Below, piece by piece: positions 1 through 7,702 of a stretch of DNA of 64,000 nt. The stretch's first letter is position 1, and each line of letters begins with the position of its first letter. The position numbers and the translations under genes were made by a program. Under the pieces are notes generated by a model. That model worked only from the letters and a program-made list of their open reading frames with translations, had not been told where the DNA came from and did not search any database. This stretch comes from Bog-159 sp963707465 (GTDB lineage Bacteria; Acidobacteriota; Terriglobia; Bryobacterales; Bryobacteraceae), in the NCBI GenBank assembly GCA_963707465.1, contig CAVPQK010000028.1, forward strand, positions 62,001 through 126,000. The letters are read 5' to 3'.

Positions 1-285
1 CTCCTGGCCTATGCGCAGATCGATACCGGAGCGCAAGGCCGCCTTGAACCCGGGCTTTTCCGCCTTCACCTCCTGCGGCCCGAGAGGCAGGGAGAGGACT
101 TTGTAGTTGCCATCCGCATTTGTAGCAGTGGTGCGCGATGCGCCGGTCTCCAGGCTCTTGACCGTCACCGTGGCGCCCGCGATAGGGCTGCCGGAGGGAT
201 CCTCCACTCTTCCGGAAATGGAGGCGGACTGGGCCCACGCCGGCGCGGCAATAAGGGCCGCAACCCAAAGCAGATGTCTAAACAT
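1..285 (-). CDS. Carboxypeptidase-regulatory-like outer-membrane protein, N-terminal part (runs off window)
   Basis: The minus strand opens with ATG at 285 and reads without a stop to the window edge, so the C-terminal part of the gene is missing. It encodes a short signal peptide (MFRHLLWVAALIAAPAWAQ) followed by a carboxypeptidase-regulatory-like Ig domain (SGRVEDPSGSPIAGATVTV, then TNADGNYKVLSLPLGPQ). In Acidobacteriota this arrangement usually heads a TonB-dependent-receptor-like or other large outer-membrane protein, but the barrel is not in view, so the full family is inferred. The gene is divergent from the pqq operon, leaving about 106 bp for both promoters. Confidence 0.75.
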   Translation of the reverse strand, partial: MFRHLLWVAALIAAPAWAQSASISGRVEDPSGSPIAGATVTVKSLETGASRTTATNADGNYKVLSLPLGPQEVKAEKPGFKAALRSGIDLRIGQE

Positions 286-365
286 ATAAATCAATAGTTT
301 AGCGCCACCGCCCGCGCGCTCACAGGGTCAAACGGTCCAGTACTGCGCTGGTTGGCCTCGCATGG

Positions 366-371
366 TATACT
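366..371 (+). promoter_or_regulatory. Possible -10 box for pqqA
   Basis: TATACT lies about 20 bp upstream of the pqqA GTG start in the 106-bp divergent intergenic region. No convincing -35 hexamer sits 16-18 bp upstream, so this is a weak call based on one hexamer. Confidence 0.25.
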
Positions 372-391
372 TTCTCGCATAGGAGGGAAGC

Positions 392-469
392 GTGAACTGG
401 ACAACACCGGATTTTCAAGAAGTTTCAGTTAGTTGCGAGATCAATTCCTACGCACCGGCTGAAATCTAG
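392..469 (+). CDS. pqqA: PqqA, PQQ precursor peptide
   Basis: This 25-residue peptide is the ribosomal precursor of pyrroloquinoline quinone. A strong ribosome site (AGGAGGG at 381-387) precedes a GTG start. The product begins VNWTTPDFQEVSVS and continues CEINSYAPAEI. Glu16 and Tyr20 are in the E-x3-Y arrangement that PqqE crosslinks, and the N-terminal W-T-x-P pattern and the length fit the family. The stop is 2 bp before pqqB, so it leads a pqqABCDE operon. Too short for ordinary ORF calling, it is recognisable from motif and context. Confidence 0.93.
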   Translation: MNWTTPDFQEVSVSCEINSYAPAEI

Positions 470-471
470 CC

Positions 472-1380
472 GTGCTGGTGAGTGTGCTCGGCGCCGCAGC
501 CGGCGGCGGATTCCCGCAGTGGAACTGCAATTGTGATAATTGCCGCCGGCTCCGCGCCGGGATTTTGCGCGCCAAGGCCCGCAGCCAAATCCAGGTAGCC
601 GTGAGCGCGGATGGCCACGCATGGCACCTGCTGGGCGCGTCTCCCGATCTGAGCAAACAGATCGAATCCAATCCCTGCCTTCATCCCCGGCACGGCCCGC
701 GCGATTCCCCGATTGCTTCCGTCGTGCTAACCTGCGCGGAAGTCGACCAGTCGCTGGGGCTGCTCCTGTTGCGCGAGATGCACACGTTTAAGGTGTATGC
801 GACGGCGTCGGTGCGCGACATCCTGCGCGAAGACAACAGCATGTTCCGCATGCTGCACCGCGTGCCCGGACAAGTGGAGTGGCGCGTTTTTCGCCCCGGC
901 ACGACTTTCGAAATCGAAAGCGGCTTACAGGTGGAAGCGATTCCGATGGGCGGCGGATACCCCAGCTATGTGAGCGGCGAGCGGCTGGCGGGCTGCCGCG
1001 CGGACGAAGCCGTGGTGGGGCTTTCGGTGCGAGGCGGGGGCCGCAGCCTGCTTTTCCTGCCGGGCGTTCCGGGAATCGACGATGCGCTGGTCGCGCGCAT
1101 GGAACAGAGCGATCTGGTATTGCTGGATGGAACCTTCTGGTCCGACGACGAATTCATCCGGGTGTGGCCGGAGGCACGCACCGCCAGGCAAATGGGGCAT
1201 CTGCCGATTTCCGGGCCGGGCGGCAGCCTGGAGCGCCTGGCCGGGCTCGGCCGCCCGCGCAAAGTCTTCCTGCACATCAACAACACCAACCCGATCCTGG
1301 ACGAAGATAGCGCCGAACATCGCGCGGTGCTGGAGGCCGGTTGGGAAGTGGCCTGCGACGGGATGACAATAACGTTATGA
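472..1380 (+). CDS. pqqB: PqqB, metallo-beta-lactamase-fold PQQ biosynthesis protein
   Basis: A 302-residue protein of the PqqB family (metallo-beta-lactamase fold), involved in late oxidation of the PQQ precursor. Seen: the N-terminal G-rich start and Cys motif (GGGFPQWNCNCDNC, residues 11-24), the core segment VLTCAEVDQSLGLLLLRE where canonical members usually have a D-H pair, and HINNTNPILDEDSAEH near the C-terminus. The GTG start is 2 bp after pqqA. It overlaps pqqC by 4 nt (ATGA). The D-Q in place of the common D-H is a local oddity in the otherwise recognisable metal-site region. Confidence 0.93.
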   Translation: MLVSVLGAAAGGGFPQWNCNCDNCRRLRAGILRAKARSQIQVAVSADGHAWHLLGASPDLSKQIESNPCLHPRHGPRDSPIASVVLTCAEVDQSLGLLLLREMHTFKVYATASVRDILREDNSMFRMLHRVPGQVEWRVFRPGTTFEIESGLQVEAIPMGGGYPSYVSGERLAGCRADEAVVGLSVRGGGRSLLFLPGVPGIDDALVARMEQSDLVLLDGTFWSDDEFIRVWPEARTARQMGHLPISGPGGSLERLAGLGRPRKVFLHINNTNPILDEDSAEHRAVLEAGWEVACDGMTITL

Positions 1381-2117
1381 GCGACGAACTCCTGACCGCC
1401 GCCGAGTTACACGCGCGCCTGCAATCGGTGGGCGACCAGTTTTATCACCACCGGCATCCGTTTCATCTGCGGATGCACGAGGGGCAACTGACGCGCGGCC
1501 AGTTGCAGGCCTGGGCCTTGAACCGCTATTACTACCAGAGCCGCATACCGATCAAGGATGCGATCATTCTGTCGCGTTCCGATGATCCCGAATTCCGGCG
1601 CGCGTGGCGCAAGCGCGTGGTGGATCACGACGGCAGCCGCGCCGGAGAAGGCGGCATCGAGCGCTGGCTGCAGTTGGCCGAGGCCACCGGGCTGGAGCGC
1701 GAGCGCGTCATCGGGGGCCGCGAGATCCTGCCGGGCACGCGCTACGCGGTGGATGCATATCTGAATCTGGTTTCGCGGGGGACCTTGCTCGAAGCCACGG
1801 CGTCTTCGTTGACGGAGCTGTTTTCCGGCCGTTTGATCGCCCTGCGCATGGATGCGATGCGCAAACATTATGCCTGGATGGAGCCGGGCTTATCGTACTT
1901 CCAGGCGCGGCTGACGCAGGCGCCCGAAGATGCCGCGTTCACCATCGATTGGGTCACCCGCCAGGCGGCCACGCGCGCCCAACAGGAGTCGGCCATCGCG
2001 GCACTGCGCGCCAAGTGCGACATCCTCTGGGCGCAGCTCGACGCGCTGTATTACGCCTACGTGCAGCCGGGCTGGCCGCCACCGGGAGCGTTCCGTCCGG
2101 AGGATGGCGCCCGGTGA
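1377..2117 (+). CDS. pqqC: PqqC, pyrroloquinoline-quinone synthase
   Basis: A 246-residue cofactorless oxidase of the TenA/PqqC fold that carries out the final ring closure and oxidation of PQQ. Typical segments are HPFHLRMHEGQL, ALNRYYYQSRIPIKDA and VDHDG. The ATG at 1377 overlaps the pqqB TGA (ATGA), which fits translational coupling better than upstream in-frame starts inside pqqB. The length matches the family (about 240-250). The gene ends in a GTGA overlap with pqqD. Confidence 0.95.
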   Translation: MSDELLTAAELHARLQSVGDQFYHHRHPFHLRMHEGQLTRGQLQAWALNRYYYQSRIPIKDAIILSRSDDPEFRRAWRKRVVDHDGSRAGEGGIERWLQLAEATGLERERVIGGREILPGTRYAVDAYLNLVSRGTLLEATASSLTELFSGRLIALRMDAMRKHYAWMEPGLSYFQARLTQAPEDAAFTIDWVTRQAATRAQQESAIAALRAKCDILWAQLDALYYAYVQPGWPPPGAFRPEDGAR

Positions 2118-2386
2118 CGGCCGCCAACATTCCCCGGCTCGCGCGCGGTTGCCGGCTTTCCGAGGACTCCGCGCAGGGCTGGGTGCTGCTGATCCCCGAA
2201 GGGGTGTTGCGCCTGAGCGGTCCCGGCCCGCGCATCCTGCAGCGCTGCGACGGCTCGCGCAGCCTGGCGGACATCGTGCGCGAACTGGCGGCCGAGTTCG
2301 CCGAGCCGGACGCGGCGCGCGTGGAAGCCGAAACCGCCGCCTTCCTGGATCGCCTGGTGGCACGGCGAATCGTGGTGGTGGAGTGA
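2114..2386 (+). CDS. pqqD: PqqD, peptide chaperone
   Basis: A 90-residue winged-helix RiPP recognition protein that presents PqqA to PqqE. Family hallmarks are LARGCRLSEDSAQGWVLLIP, EGVLRLSGPGPRILQRCDG and DIVRELAAEF. The GTG start (2114) is embedded in the pqqC stop (GTGA), and the C-terminus overlaps the pqqE start in the same way. It is a separate gene here, not fused to PqqC or PqqE as in some lineages. Confidence 0.92.
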   Translation: MTAANIPRLARGCRLSEDSAQGWVLLIPEGVLRLSGPGPRILQRCDGSRSLADIVRELAAEFAEPDAARVEAETAAFLDRLVARRIVVVE

Positions 2387-3468
2387 CGGTGCAGCCGCAA
2401 GCCCTGATCGCCGAAGTGACGCATCGCTGCCCGCTGCATTGCGTGTACTGCTCGAATCCTCTGGCCATGCGCCCGCGCGGCGACGAGATGCCGGCCGAGG
2501 TCTGGACGCGCATTTTTCGCGAAGCCGCGGCGCTCGGTGTGCTGCACGTTCACCTGACGGGCGGCGAGCCGCTGCTGCGTCCGGATCTGGAAGAACTGGT
2601 GCGCGCGGGCCGCGCCGCGAACCTTTACGTGAACCTGATTACCTCGGGCATCGGACTGGGAGAGCGGAGGCTGGACGCCCTGATCGACGCGGGCCTCGAC
2701 CACCTGCAGCTCAGTTTTCAGGACGCCGACGAAGTGCCCGCCGATGAGTTCGCCGGCGCGCGGGTGCATGCCCGCAAACTGGCGCTGGCGAAAATCGTGG
2801 GAGCGCGGCAAATCGGGTTTACGCTCAACGCCGTGGTTCACCGGCGGAACCTGGATCGGCTGGAGGAGATCGTGGCGATGGCCGAGAGGCTGGGCGTGGA
2901 TCGCCTGGAAATCGCCAACGTGCAGTATTACGGCTGGGCCATCGAGAATCGCGAGAACCTGATGCCTACACGGCGGCAACTGGACGCTTGCGTGGCCACC
3001 GTGCGTGCGCACCAGGAGCGGCTGAAGGGGCGCATGCGCATCGATTTCGTGCCGCCGGATTACTACGCGCGCTATCCGAAAGCCTGCATGGGTGGGTGGG
3101 GGCGCTCGCTGATGGTGATCGACCCAGCGGGCTTCGTGCTGCCGTGCCACGCGGCGGGCGTGATTCCGGGGCTGACCTTCGAGAATGTACAGTCTCATCC
3201 GCTGGGCTGGATCTGGGAAGAATCCGCCGCCTTCCAGCGCTTCCGCGGGGAAGGCTGGATGCCCGAGCCGTGCCGCAGTTGCGACCGCCGGCACGAGGAT
3301 TTCGGCGGCTGCCGCTGCCAGGCTCTGCTGCTGACCGGCGACGCCAGCGCCACCGATCCGGTCTGCTCGCTAGCCCCCGATCGCAAGCTGGTGGATGCGG
3401 TGATCGCGCGCGCCAACGCGTCTGCCGGCAACGCGGCCGGCTGGGTCTACCGCATCGATCCGGCGTAG
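2383..3468 (+). CDS. pqqE: PqqE, radical SAM PqqA Glu-Tyr crosslinking enzyme
   Basis: This radical SAM enzyme forms the Glu-Tyr carbon-carbon bond in PqqA. The CxxxCxxC site is in THRCPLHCVYCSNPL near the N-terminus, followed by HLTGGEPLLRPDLEE. A C-terminal SPASM-like region carries further cysteines (ACMGGWGRSL, LPCHAAG, EPCRSCDRRHEDFGGCRC, DPVC) for auxiliary clusters. The GTG at 2383 overlaps the pqqD stop (GTGA); a second GTG at 2389 is possible. Length is 361 aa with the first. No pqqF/G peptidase follows; precursor trimming may use a protease encoded elsewhere. Confidence 0.95.
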   Translation: MTVQPQALIAEVTHRCPLHCVYCSNPLAMRPRGDEMPAEVWTRIFREAAALGVLHVHLTGGEPLLRPDLEELVRAGRAANLYVNLITSGIGLGERRLDALIDAGLDHLQLSFQDADEVPADEFAGARVHARKLALAKIVGARQIGFTLNAVVHRRNLDRLEEIVAMAERLGVDRLEIANVQYYGWAIENRENLMPTRRQLDACVATVRAHQERLKGRMRIDFVPPDYYARYPKACMGGWGRSLMVIDPAGFVLPCHAAGVIPGLTFENVQSHPLGWIWEESAAFQRFRGEGWMPEPCRSCDRRHEDFGGCRCQALLLTGDASATDPVCSLAPDRKLVDAVIARANASAGNAAGWVYRIDPA

Positions 3469-3539
3469 TTGGCGCCTCCGCAATTCTTACCAAATTTTTA
3501 CAAAAATCCGGCACTCGACGAAGTGGAGTCTGCTAGATT

Positions 3540-5117
3540 GTGGCGAGTATGCGCTTGAAAATGAGTGTTGCCGTTATCGGTTTCATCACGATACTGTCGC
3601 AGGAAGCCGCCGGGGGGTGTACGCCGAACGGAAACAAGTTCGACCTGGCGCCCTTGCTAAACGCGGTCGGGCAATATGACGAGAGCGTGGCCGTCCTGCC
3701 CGGCGGCGGCCTCAACGGCGCGGACCTGGTGATCGGAACAGCCTTGGATACACGTGCGCTGCTGCCGGTCGGGTTTGTGGGCGACGTCATGGCGGATGCG
3801 ATGTACGTCCAGCGCGACGCCTCGGATTGCGGCGCGGACCTGGAGGGAGAACTACCCTACATCTCTTCCGCCGTCCTGGGGGATTTCGAGATATTCGGCC
3901 ACCCCATAGTCGTGGCCGATCCCGCGCACAACGCTTTCTTTCTCGCCGATCTGCGGTACAACGGCGCCGGCATGGCAGTCGGGCTGCTCAAAACCACGCC
4001 GGCGATTCTCCTCAATACGGCCAACTGCCCGAACGGCACGGTGGCGAACACGGTTCCCTGCTTCGTCGAGGCGGGCCAGATCGCCAATTACGAGACGTTC
4101 GAAACCATCACCAACCTGTTCGACCCTTCCATTGCGGTGGACCAGCGGACCACCGGGACCGGCGCCGGCGATGTGTACGTGGTCAGCGCGCAAACCAACC
4201 TCGCTGGCAAGGATCAGCCATCCTCGCTTACGCTCTCGGCCTGCGCCAACAGCATGGAGGTGTGCGGGTCGCAAATCACCATCAGCGGCGCGGACCAGCG
4301 GGCCGGCGCTCCCTGGGTTTATGTGCAGCCGAATGGCGTTATTACGGTTTCCTTCGTGAATGCACAAGAGGTTAGCCCCTCCAGTCCGCTCGAAATCCGT
4401 TTCGTCGACTGCACGCCGCGCGGAGCCCCCGAATCCCCCACTTGCGGCACGCCGATCGCCGTCCTGACCGAAAACCAGCCAGCGGGCATTCCGGGCGAGA
4501 TCCAACTTACCCCGCAAAATATCAACCCGATTGTGCTCGAGTCCCAGGACCCCACGCTTCCCAAGCACGTGGACCGCCTGGAGAGTGACGGCACGACCGT
4601 GACCACATTTCTGGTATACGACCGTTGTGACGTGGCGCTCGACGCGGTGGGCGATGCCTACCCGCTTTGTCCGAAAACCGATGTGGTGGTTACATGCTCG
4701 ACCGACGGCGGGGATACCTGGTCTCCGATCCAGAAGGTGTCCGCTGCCGAGGGCCAGCAATTATTCGGAAACATCGCGCTGGATGCGTCCACCGGGACCG
4801 TGAACATTACCTACTACTCGACCGAGAACGACCCGCTGAAGACGCGCATGCAAGTCTTTCTCGCCCAGATCCTGCCTGGCCAGACGACGGCCGGCACGCC
4901 GCAGCAGATTACCTCGTCTCTGTACGACGGCCCGCTCGGCGGTTTCAATAATACCGAAAGCCTGCCCGGCAACTATCTGGGCATTGCCGCGGGAGGCACC
5001 GGAGTCGCCGGCCAAAGTGTGGTCTATATCCACTTCACCGGCAGCGCCGCCAACGGAGACTATGGCGGCGTGCCGTTTCCGGTGATCAACAATGTCCTGA
5101 CGAGATTCCAGTATTAG
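3540..5117 (+). CDS. Secreted BNR/sialidase-like propeller protein, first paralogue
   Basis: About 525 residues with an N-terminal hydrophobic signal (MRLKMSVAVIGFITILSQEAAGG). The body resembles secreted proteins with BNR/sialidase-like blades: repeated motifs such as DPSIAVDQRTTGTGAGDVYV, VVTCSTDGGDTWSPIQKV and GNIALDASTGTVNITYYST. It carries many Cys residues and is probably extracytoplasmic. A GTG (3540) or ATG (3549) could start it; neither has a clear ribosome site. The next gene is a paralogue 14 bp downstream, so the two are probably co-transcribed. No enzymatic residues are identifiable and function is unknown. Confidence 0.75.
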   Translation: MASMRLKMSVAVIGFITILSQEAAGGCTPNGNKFDLAPLLNAVGQYDESVAVLPGGGLNGADLVIGTALDTRALLPVGFVGDVMADAMYVQRDASDCGADLEGELPYISSAVLGDFEIFGHPIVVADPAHNAFFLADLRYNGAGMAVGLLKTTPAILLNTANCPNGTVANTVPCFVEAGQIANYETFETITNLFDPSIAVDQRTTGTGAGDVYVVSAQTNLAGKDQPSSLTLSACANSMEVCGSQITISGADQRAGAPWVYVQPNGVITVSFVNAQEVSPSSPLEIRFVDCTPRGAPESPTCGTPIAVLTENQPAGIPGEIQLTPQNINPIVLESQDPTLPKHVDRLESDGTTVTTFLVYDRCDVALDAVGDAYPLCPKTDVVVTCSTDGGDTWSPIQKVSAAEGQQLFGNIALDASTGTVNITYYSTENDPLKTRMQVFLAQILPGQTTAGTPQQITSSLYDGPLGGFNNTESLPGNYLGIAAGGTGVAGQSVVYIHFTGSAANGDYGGVPFPVINNVLTRFQY

Positions 5118-5131
5118 GAGGAGCGAGCAAA

Positions 5132-6925
5132 ATGAAGACATTGAAAACCATCCTGATTGCCTGCCTCGTGGGATCGATGATGGCGATAGCGCTCGGTTCA
5201 GAGAATACGCGGGGCCCCCATTCGCGCGCCAAACGGCCACCGATTCCGGCCAACTTGCGGCGCTCGGCAACCCTCCGATTCCTGGCGTCCGAGGAAGGCC
5301 GCAGCCTCATGCAAGTCGCCGGACATCCGTTGTCCGGATATTTCAACCAGGCGTTCGGCAATCCGTCAGCGGCGGCGCTGGAGGCAGCCCAAGCCCGGCT
5401 GCCGCGCCTCACCGCCCTCTCCAGCCCGCGCGCCGAGGTCCCGGCGGCGACGGTGCCGTGCACGGGAGACTCCGGGGCGCGCTTTAACCTGGAGCCGCGC
5501 GCCGGCGCGGTCCCCCAGCAGAGCGCGGCCGCCGACTTCATCCTGAACGGCGCCGCCGCGGGGGCGGACTTGATCGTGCAGACGGCCAACGACTGGCGCG
5601 GCGCTTTCCCCAGCAGCACCTGGGATAACAGCACGAGCGGTTATTACGTGCATCGCTCCACCACCGCCGATTGCAGCGTGCAGTTTGAAGGTGGCCTGCC
5701 GAGCTTCACGGTTTCAGGCGGCACGGCCATGGGTGTGGGAGATGCTTCGGTGGTTGCGGATGCCACGCGCGGCGCCTTCTTCATGGCGGACATGCGTTTC
5801 GGGCCGATCTCGGGCATCGGCCTGTTCCGGGCTTCGGCGGCCAGTCTGCTGAACGCCACGATGTGTCCTAACGGCACGCATCTGCAAACGCAGGCCGCCT
5901 CCTGTTGGATGCAGACCCCGCCGGTGATCGTGAATCCGGTCTCACAACCGTATTTCGATTCGCAGTTCAATCTGGCAGTGGACGAGCGCTCGAGCGGGCT
6001 CGGCGCGGGGGATGTCTACATCGCGGCCAATGCATACGTCACCAGCCAGAGTTCCGATGAGGTGTTCGTCACCGCCTGCACCAACTCCACGCTGAAGTGC
6101 AGTCCGCTGGTGCTCGTGAACAACAACGACATCGCCTTTCCCTATGTGCAGGTGCGGCCCGATGGCCTGATCGCCATTTCCTATGTGGGATCCGGCTCGC
6201 AACTCTTTTTCGTGACCTGCACACCGGCGGGCGCTCCGAATCCCCCCGTGTGCGGCCAGCCCACCGTAGTGACCACCATCGCCAATGCGCTTCCGACAAA
6301 TAGCGAAGGGGAGCTGACCACGCCATTGAATGGCATTGACAATTTCGTGGTGTTCACCTACCCGAAACACGCCACTCGCCGGGAATCCAGCGGCAGCTTC
6401 ACCACGTTCCTGGTCTATGACGATTGCAAAGATCCGTATAGCTCCCCGCCACCGCCGACCCCCACCCCGACCATTTGCATGGATGCGGAAGTGAATCTGA
6501 CTCTTTCGACCGACAATGGCCTAACGTGGTCGACGCCCGTCTCTGTCGATACCGCCAGCGGGCACCACTTCTATCCCTCCGTCGCGGTCGATCAGTCCAC
6601 CGGAACGGTGAGCATCGTCTATTACACGACCGAAGGCAACGCTTTTCATCATTACGCGCGCGTGTTCCTGAACCAAATCGCGCCGGGCTCGACCGCGATT
6701 GGCGCCGCGCAACAGGTGACCACCGCGCTCGCTCCGATGGATATCGCGCCCGGCTTTCTGAACCTTAACCTCGACGATTTCCACCTGGGGGCCATCGCCC
6801 GCGGCACGGGAACGGCGGGCCAGAGCCACCTCTATACTTCATTCAATCGCACGCTGGTGGAAGGAACCTACCAGGGAAAACCGCTTCCCGACAAGAATAA
6901 TCACATCAGCTTGAAGACATACTGA
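5132..6925 (+). CDS. Secreted BNR/sialidase-like propeller protein, second paralogue
   Basis: 597 residues, ATG preceded by a good site (AGGAGGAGCG at 5117-5126). The signal peptide is MKTLKTILIACLVGSMMAIALG. After about 110 extra N-terminal residues it parallels the upstream gene: the paralogous pairs LAVDERSSGLGAGDVYIAAN, NLTLSTDNGLTWSTPVSV and SVAVDQSTGTVSIVYYTTEG are easy to align, and both end in similar motifs. A proline-rich insert (PYSSPPPPTPTPTIC) is unique to this copy. Probably a secreted or surface propeller; substrate unknown. It faces the ArsR-type gene convergently. Confidence 0.78.
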   Translation: MKTLKTILIACLVGSMMAIALGSENTRGPHSRAKRPPIPANLRRSATLRFLASEEGRSLMQVAGHPLSGYFNQAFGNPSAAALEAAQARLPRLTALSSPRAEVPAATVPCTGDSGARFNLEPRAGAVPQQSAAADFILNGAAAGADLIVQTANDWRGAFPSSTWDNSTSGYYVHRSTTADCSVQFEGGLPSFTVSGGTAMGVGDASVVADATRGAFFMADMRFGPISGIGLFRASAASLLNATMCPNGTHLQTQAASCWMQTPPVIVNPVSQPYFDSQFNLAVDERSSGLGAGDVYIAANAYVTSQSSDEVFVTACTNSTLKCSPLVLVNNNDIAFPYVQVRPDGLIAISYVGSGSQLFFVTCTPAGAPNPPVCGQPTVVTTIANALPTNSEGELTTPLNGIDNFVVFTYPKHATRRESSGSFTTFLVYDDCKDPYSSPPPPTPTPTICMDAEVNLTLSTDNGLTWSTPVSVDTASGHHFYPSVAVDQSTGTVSIVYYTTEGNAFHHYARVFLNQIAPGSTAIGAAQQVTTALAPMDIAPGFLNLNLDDFHLGAIARGTGTAGQSHLYTSFNRTLVEGTYQGKPLPDKNNHISLKTY

Positions 6926-6939
6926 AAGCGGTTTCACCC

Positions 6940-7644
6940 TCAGGCGCGCAGGCCGAAGCGAGTCAGCATTTCGCGCCGCCCCAGGCTGGTGACGCCTAAG
7001 GCCCGGCTGTCGAGATCCTGAACCACCCATTTCCTTTGCAGCGCGATTTCCAGAAGCGCGGCGCCCAACGCGCCGCCGATATGCGGGCGGCGTTCACTCC
7101 AATCCAGGCAGGCGTACGCGAACTGGCGGCGGCGCGTCCGGATTTCGGCCACGTCAATGCCGAGCGCCGTAAACCCCTTCGTGCCAGGCGAAGCGAGCTG
7201 GAGCGCATGGCCGCCGCCCGTGGCGCCGGCTGACAACCAGCCAAGCACCTGGAACCGGTCGTGTAACGCGACAGCCAGGGCGCCCGCCATGTGATCGTAG
7301 CAAGTGCGCGCGGCGCGCAGCCGGCTGGGTGTGCTGGGCACGAACTGGCCGCGAGAGGCGCCGGCCAGGACGCTCAGCCCTTCGAGCGCACTGGCCACGT
7401 GGGGCTCTTCCAGGCTGTAATAGCGATGCTTACCCTGGACGAACACTTTTACCAGACGGGCCGCCGTCAGCCGCTTCAGGTGCGTGCTGGCAGTTGACGG
7501 GCTCACGTCAGCCACCATCGCCAGCTCGGTGCTGGTTCGCGCATGGCCGTCCACCAGGCAATAGAGCATCCGAGCCCGGGCCGGCTCACCGATGGCGGCC
7601 GCAATTCTGGAGACTGCCGCGTCAACTGGCTCTTCTACATCCAT
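6940..7644 (-). CDS. ArsR-type HTH transcriptional regulator
   Basis: A 234-residue protein with an N-terminal winged helix of ArsR/SmtB type: GEPARARMLYCLVDGHARTS, then ELAMVADVSPSTASTHLKRL as recognition region and GKHRYYSLEEPHVASAL as wing. The C-terminal ~120 residues (YDHMAGALAVALHDRF and on) form an extended domain seen in longer ArsR-like regulators. No Cys-rich metal site is visible at the usual positions. I start it at MDVEEPVDAAV (7644) because the extra upstream residues do not look like the family. Next to it, with the same orientation, is the ceramidase gene. Confidence 0.85.
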   Translation of the reverse strand: MDVEEPVDAAVSRIAAAIGEPARARMLYCLVDGHARTSTELAMVADVSPSTASTHLKRLTAARLVKVFVQGKHRYYSLEEPHVASALEGLSVLAGASRGQFVPSTPSRLRAARTCYDHMAGALAVALHDRFQVLGWLSAGATGGGHALQLASPGTKGFTALGIDVAEIRTRRRQFAYACLDWSERRPHIGGALGAALLEIALQRKWVVQDLDSRALGVTSLGRREMLTRFGLRA

Positions 7645-7702
7645 ACTTCGATAGTAACCGAAGCGTGGATGTTCGACAACCGGCATCCCGCCCGCGCTGC
7701 GG

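Noticed and set aside
3481..3539. Rho-independent terminator after pqqE
   Set aside because: An AT-rich inverted stretch (ATTTTTACAAAAAT) exists but has no GC-rich stem or proper T-tract.
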